Assembly (NCBI GenBank): GCA_946479995.1
Contig: CAMLIU010000115.1
Coordinates: 1-5,857 of the forward strand
Length of the DNA: 5,857 nt
Direction: 5' to 3'
Source of the DNA: an uncultured Gemmatimonadota bacterium
GTDB taxonomy: Bacteria; Gemmatimonadota; Gemmatimonadetes; Gemmatimonadales; Gemmatimonadaceae
Positions 4,152 through 5,857 of the stretch are shown in pieces (the first letter of the stretch is position 1; the number at the start of each line of letters is the position of its first letter). Made by a program: the position numbers and the translations under genes. A model generated the notes under the pieces. That model did no database searches and had not been told where the DNA came from. It worked only from the letters and a program-made list of their open reading frames with translations.

Positions 4152-4547
4152 ATGTACGAGCATCGACGTCAACCGCTTCTCTCGAGGCCGAGGTTCCTCC
4201 TGCGCCTCGCACGCCACGCCGCGGGCGCCGGCGTGGTGGTGCTCGCGTCGCTTGCAGTCGGAATGATCGGCTATCACGGGTTCGAGCGCCTGGACTGGGT
4301 GGCCGCCTTCCTCAACAGTGCGATGCTGCTCGGCGGCATGGGTCCCGTTGACGCGCCTCGGACGACGGACGGGAAGCTGTTCGCCGGACTGTACGCCCTG
4401 TACGCCGGCCTGGTCTTCATCGTGGTCGGAGGATTCCTCGCCGCCCCGGTGATCCACCGCGTCCTGCACCGGTTTCACCTCGAGGGTGACGACGCGGAGC
4501 GCGGCCGGGCGCGGAGCGGCGCCGCGACGTCCGACCCACGCCGCTGA
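4152..4547 (+). CDS. Two-helix membrane protein resembling a K+ channel pore domain
   Basis: This 131-residue protein has two membrane segments, about 24-42 (AGAGVVVLASLAVGMIGYHG) and about 76-101 (LFAGLYALYAGLVFIVVGGF). Between them, WVAAFLNSAMLLGGMGPVDA (49-68) stands where a pore helix and filter occur in two-helix K+ channels, and TTDGKLFAGLYALYAG resembles the T-x-x-GKL-F-x-x-x-Y start of the inner helix. The filter TVGYG is replaced by GGMGP, so K+ selectivity is doubtful. The basic N-terminus and the charged C-terminal tail (HRVLHRFHLEGDDAERGRAR) suggest cytoplasmic ends. No ribosome-binding site precedes the ATG; coupling to the mini-ORF ending 10 bases upstream is possible. Channel-like topology is a motif-based inference. 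Confidence 0.75.
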   Translation: MYEHRRQPLLSRPRFLLRLARHAAGAGVVVLASLAVGMIGYHGFERLDWVAAFLNSAMLLGGMGPVDAPRTTDGKLFAGLYALYAGLVFIVVGGFLAAPVIHRVLHRFHLEGDDAERGRARSGAATSDPRR

Positions 4548-4608
4548 CTCGCCATGCCACCTGGACTGCAACGGGCAGCGTCTGCGCCGTCTCAACGAAA
4601 CTGACGTC

Positions 4609-4968
4609 GTGCGCGACCTCGAGGAGCTCTTCGACGCGCTGGCACGGTCCGCCTTCCGGCGGCGGTTCAGGCTCGGCCCGAAGGAGCGGTCGTACCTGAC
4701 GGCGAAAGGCCGACCGACAGTGATGGAGCACGCGGCGACCTTCGTGGCGCAGCGGCTCGCGCCGGCGAGTCCGCCGAATGACGGCAGGCAGACGCCATTT
4801 CGCGGCCACCCGGTCTTCGTCGCGCAGCACGCGACGGCGACCTGCTGTCGCGGGTGCCTGGCGAAGTGGCATGGCATCGAGCGAGGGCACGCACTGACCG
4901 ACGAGGAACAGGCGCACGTCGTTGCAACGATCATGCGGTGGCTGGACGTGCAGCGTTCCCAGGGCTGA
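4609..4968 (+). CDS. DUF4186 family protein
   Basis: This is a conserved cytosolic protein of unknown function. With the GTG at 4609 it is 119 residues, close to the family's usual size. The family pattern is complete: FRLGPKERSYLTAKG (20-34), HAATFVAQRLAPASPPNDG (41-59), QTPFRGHPVFVAQHATATCC (61-80), then RGCLAKWHGI (81-90). Cys79, Cys80, Cys83 with His67, His74 and His88 form a conserved cluster that might bind a metal; this is inference. The frame stays open upstream to a GTG at 4486 that would overlap the membrane protein gene by 62 bases; that extension is rich in Arg/Ala and has no family match, so I prefer 4609, which begins at the common R-D-L-x-E-L-F region. No strong ribosome-binding site supports either start. 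Confidence 0.85.
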   Translation: MRDLEELFDALARSAFRRRFRLGPKERSYLTAKGRPTVMEHAATFVAQRLAPASPPNDGRQTPFRGHPVFVAQHATATCCRGCLAKWHGIERGHALTDEEQAHVVATIMRWLDVQRSQG

Positions 4969-5010
4969 AGGAAGCACGGACACCTGACCTCACCGCGCAC
5001 GCACTGCGAC

Positions 5011-5018
5011 AGGAGGGG
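5011..5018 (+). promoter_or_regulatory. Strong Shine-Dalgarno site
   Basis: AGGAGGGG lies 4 bases before the ATG at 5023, or further by its 5' core. It supports translation of the 60-aa frame that follows and, by coupling, of the overlapping ATPase gene. Confidence 0.65.
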
Positions 5019-5022
5019 AGGC

Positions 5023-5205
5023 ATGCACACGCTCCGGAAGTGCTCGCTGTCCGCCGGCGTCGGCACCGCGGTGTCACTCTATCCGGTGGTGCGGCGACAG
5101 GGCGAAGCGCGCGCGGCGCTGCCGATCGCGGTATGGGAGTTCTCGCTCGGCGTTTACCGGACGTTCCACGGATTCCGCGAGGGCCCGGTCCTCGCCAGCC
5201 CGTGA
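5023..5205 (+). pseudogene. 60-aa ORF, apparent internally deleted DUF4386-type membrane protein
   Basis: Residues about 12-31 (GVGTAVSLYPVVRRQGEARA) resemble the early 'ALYPVLRRQ-x-EALA' loop of DUF4386 membrane proteins. Residues about 33-53 (LPIAVWEFSLGVYRTFHGF and on) resemble their last helix, 'P-x-A-x-W-E-x-x-L-G-x-x-L-x-x-x-GF'. The family is normally some 200-250 residues with several helices, so the centre appears to be missing while the frame is kept. The resemblance is from memory of the family, not from a search. The start is backed by AGGAGGGG just upstream. The stop TGA overlaps the GTG of the ATPase gene. It could be a relic, or a frame kept because it carries ribosomes to the next gene. 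Confidence 0.5.
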
Positions 5206-5857
5206 CCCCTCCGCCGGCCGACGCCGCCTATGTGGATGCGAACTCGATCCTTTCCGCACTGTCCACGCGCCGAGAGGGGCTCACCGACGCCGAGGTGGCG
5301 TCGCGCCGCGCGGCGTACGGGCGCAACCAGGTGGCGCACGAGAAGCCGCCGGCGTGGCCCGTGCAGGCAGCGCGCGCCTTCGCGAGCCCGTTCAACATCC
5401 TGCTGACGACACTTGCCGTCGTATCACGGCTCACTGGCGACACGGCGGCGGCCGTCATCATCGGCGTGATGGTCCTCTTCGGCACCGTCCTGCGCTTCGT
5501 GCAGGAGTTCCGCTCCACGCGGGCGGCGACGGCGCTGCGTGCGCTCGTCCGCACGAGTGCCGCCGTGGAACGTGAAGGGGACAGGGCGAAGGGTGAGGGC
5601 ACGCCGGTGATGGAGCGCCGCGAGGTGCCGATCGAGGAGCTGGTACCCGGCGACATCGTCTATCTCTCCGCCGGCGACATGGTGCCGGCGGACGTGCGTC
5701 TCATCGCGGCGCGAGACCTGTTTGTGGCGCAGGCGGCGCTCACTGGGGAGTCGGTGCCCGTGGAGAAGGTGGCGAGCGCCGAGCTGCCGCCCGCGCCTCA
5801 GGCGCTCACCGACCTGCCGACGATCTGCTTCATGGGCACGAGCGTCGTCACCGGATC
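5202..5857 (+). CDS. mgtA: Magnesium-transporting P-type ATPase, MgtA/MgtB type (3' end missing)
   Basis: The visible 218 residues are the N-terminal part of a P-type ATPase, an inner-membrane pump that uses ATP to move Mg2+ into the cell. Residues about 13-45 are the cation-ATPase N-terminal domain (LTDAEVASRRAAYGRNQV). Then come SPFNILLTTLAVVSRLTGD (62-80) and VIIGVMVLFGTVLRFVQEFR (85-104), the first helix pair, with the RFVQEFRS motif typical of the MgtA branch. The actuator domain follows, with VPGD (148-151), LSAGDMVPADVR (155-166), DLFVAQAALTGESVPVEK and the catalytic-loop TGES at 181-184. The family is about 850-900 residues, so the phosphorylation DKTG site lies outside. The start is GTG in a GTGA overlap with the previous stop, which suggests translational coupling. 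An ion other than Mg2+ is possible but less likely. Confidence 0.9.
   Translation, partial: MTPPPADAAYVDANSILSALSTRREGLTDAEVASRRAAYGRNQVAHEKPPAWPVQAARAFASPFNILLTTLAVVSRLTGDTAAAVIIGVMVLFGTVLRFVQEFRSTRAATALRALVRTSAAVEREGDRAKGEGTPVMERREVPIEELVPGDIVYLSAGDMVPADVRLIAARDLFVAQAALTGESVPVEKVASAELPPAPQALTDLPTICFMGTSVVTG

Noticed and set aside
4116..5066. Minus-strand open frame of 316 codons
   Set aside because: It is opposite the channel-like and DUF4186 genes, both of which show family motifs; the composition is typical of an antisense shadow.
1..5857. CRISPR arrays, transposase genes, insertion-sequence ends, or a defence-gene cluster
   Set aside because: No regular short direct repeats with spacers, no transposase or nuclease motifs and no terminal inverted repeats with target duplications were found.

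Overview
The window is a high-GC bacterial segment with nearly every supported gene on the + strand. Dense G/C third-codon positions, small lipoproteins, a CarboxypepD_reg-like domain protein and a K+-channel-like two-helix protein would fit a Gemmatimonadota-type or other soil bacterium. That taxonomic guess is inference; no marker gene is present.

Region 1 (1-305) is the 3' part of a RimJ/RimL-type GNAT acetyltransferase whose start lies outside the window. Region 2 (about 442-2300) is the main find: a short integron gene-cassette array. Four related imperfect inverted repeats of 91-93 bp (attC-like sites ending at 532, 1132, 1703 and 2300) separate three one-gene cassettes, all read in the same direction. 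Each cassette encodes a small protein with an N-terminal lipobox: an unknown, a CarboxypepD_reg-like protein and another unknown. No integron integrase is in view, so this is either the distal part of a larger integron or a cluster of attC sites lacking an integrase. Some site core boxes are canonical (GTCTAAC, GTTAAAC), others have drifted. Base composition of the cassette genes is visibly less GC-extreme than that of the flanking genes.

Region 3 (2301-2547) lies at the array's distal edge and has no gene, but carries two good tRNA T-arm look-alikes that cannot be completed into tRNAs. Region 4 (2548-4547) holds a small putative lipoprotein, a compact RBBP9/YdeN-like serine hydrolase with an intact Ser-Asp-His set, a lone STAS-domain anti-sigma-antagonist-like protein, a 15-codon mini-ORF with a good ribosome-binding site, and a two-helix membrane protein resembling a K+ channel pore with a non-canonical filter.

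Region 5 (4548-5857) has a DUF4186 protein, a 60-aa ORF that looks like an internally deleted DUF4386 membrane protein, and, overlapping it by GTGA, the 5' part of an MgtA-type Mg2+-transporting P-type ATPase that runs off the window. That ATPase is opened by GTG. Apart from the cassette array, and possible coupling at 4094-4152 and 5202, the genes do not form an obvious single pathway.
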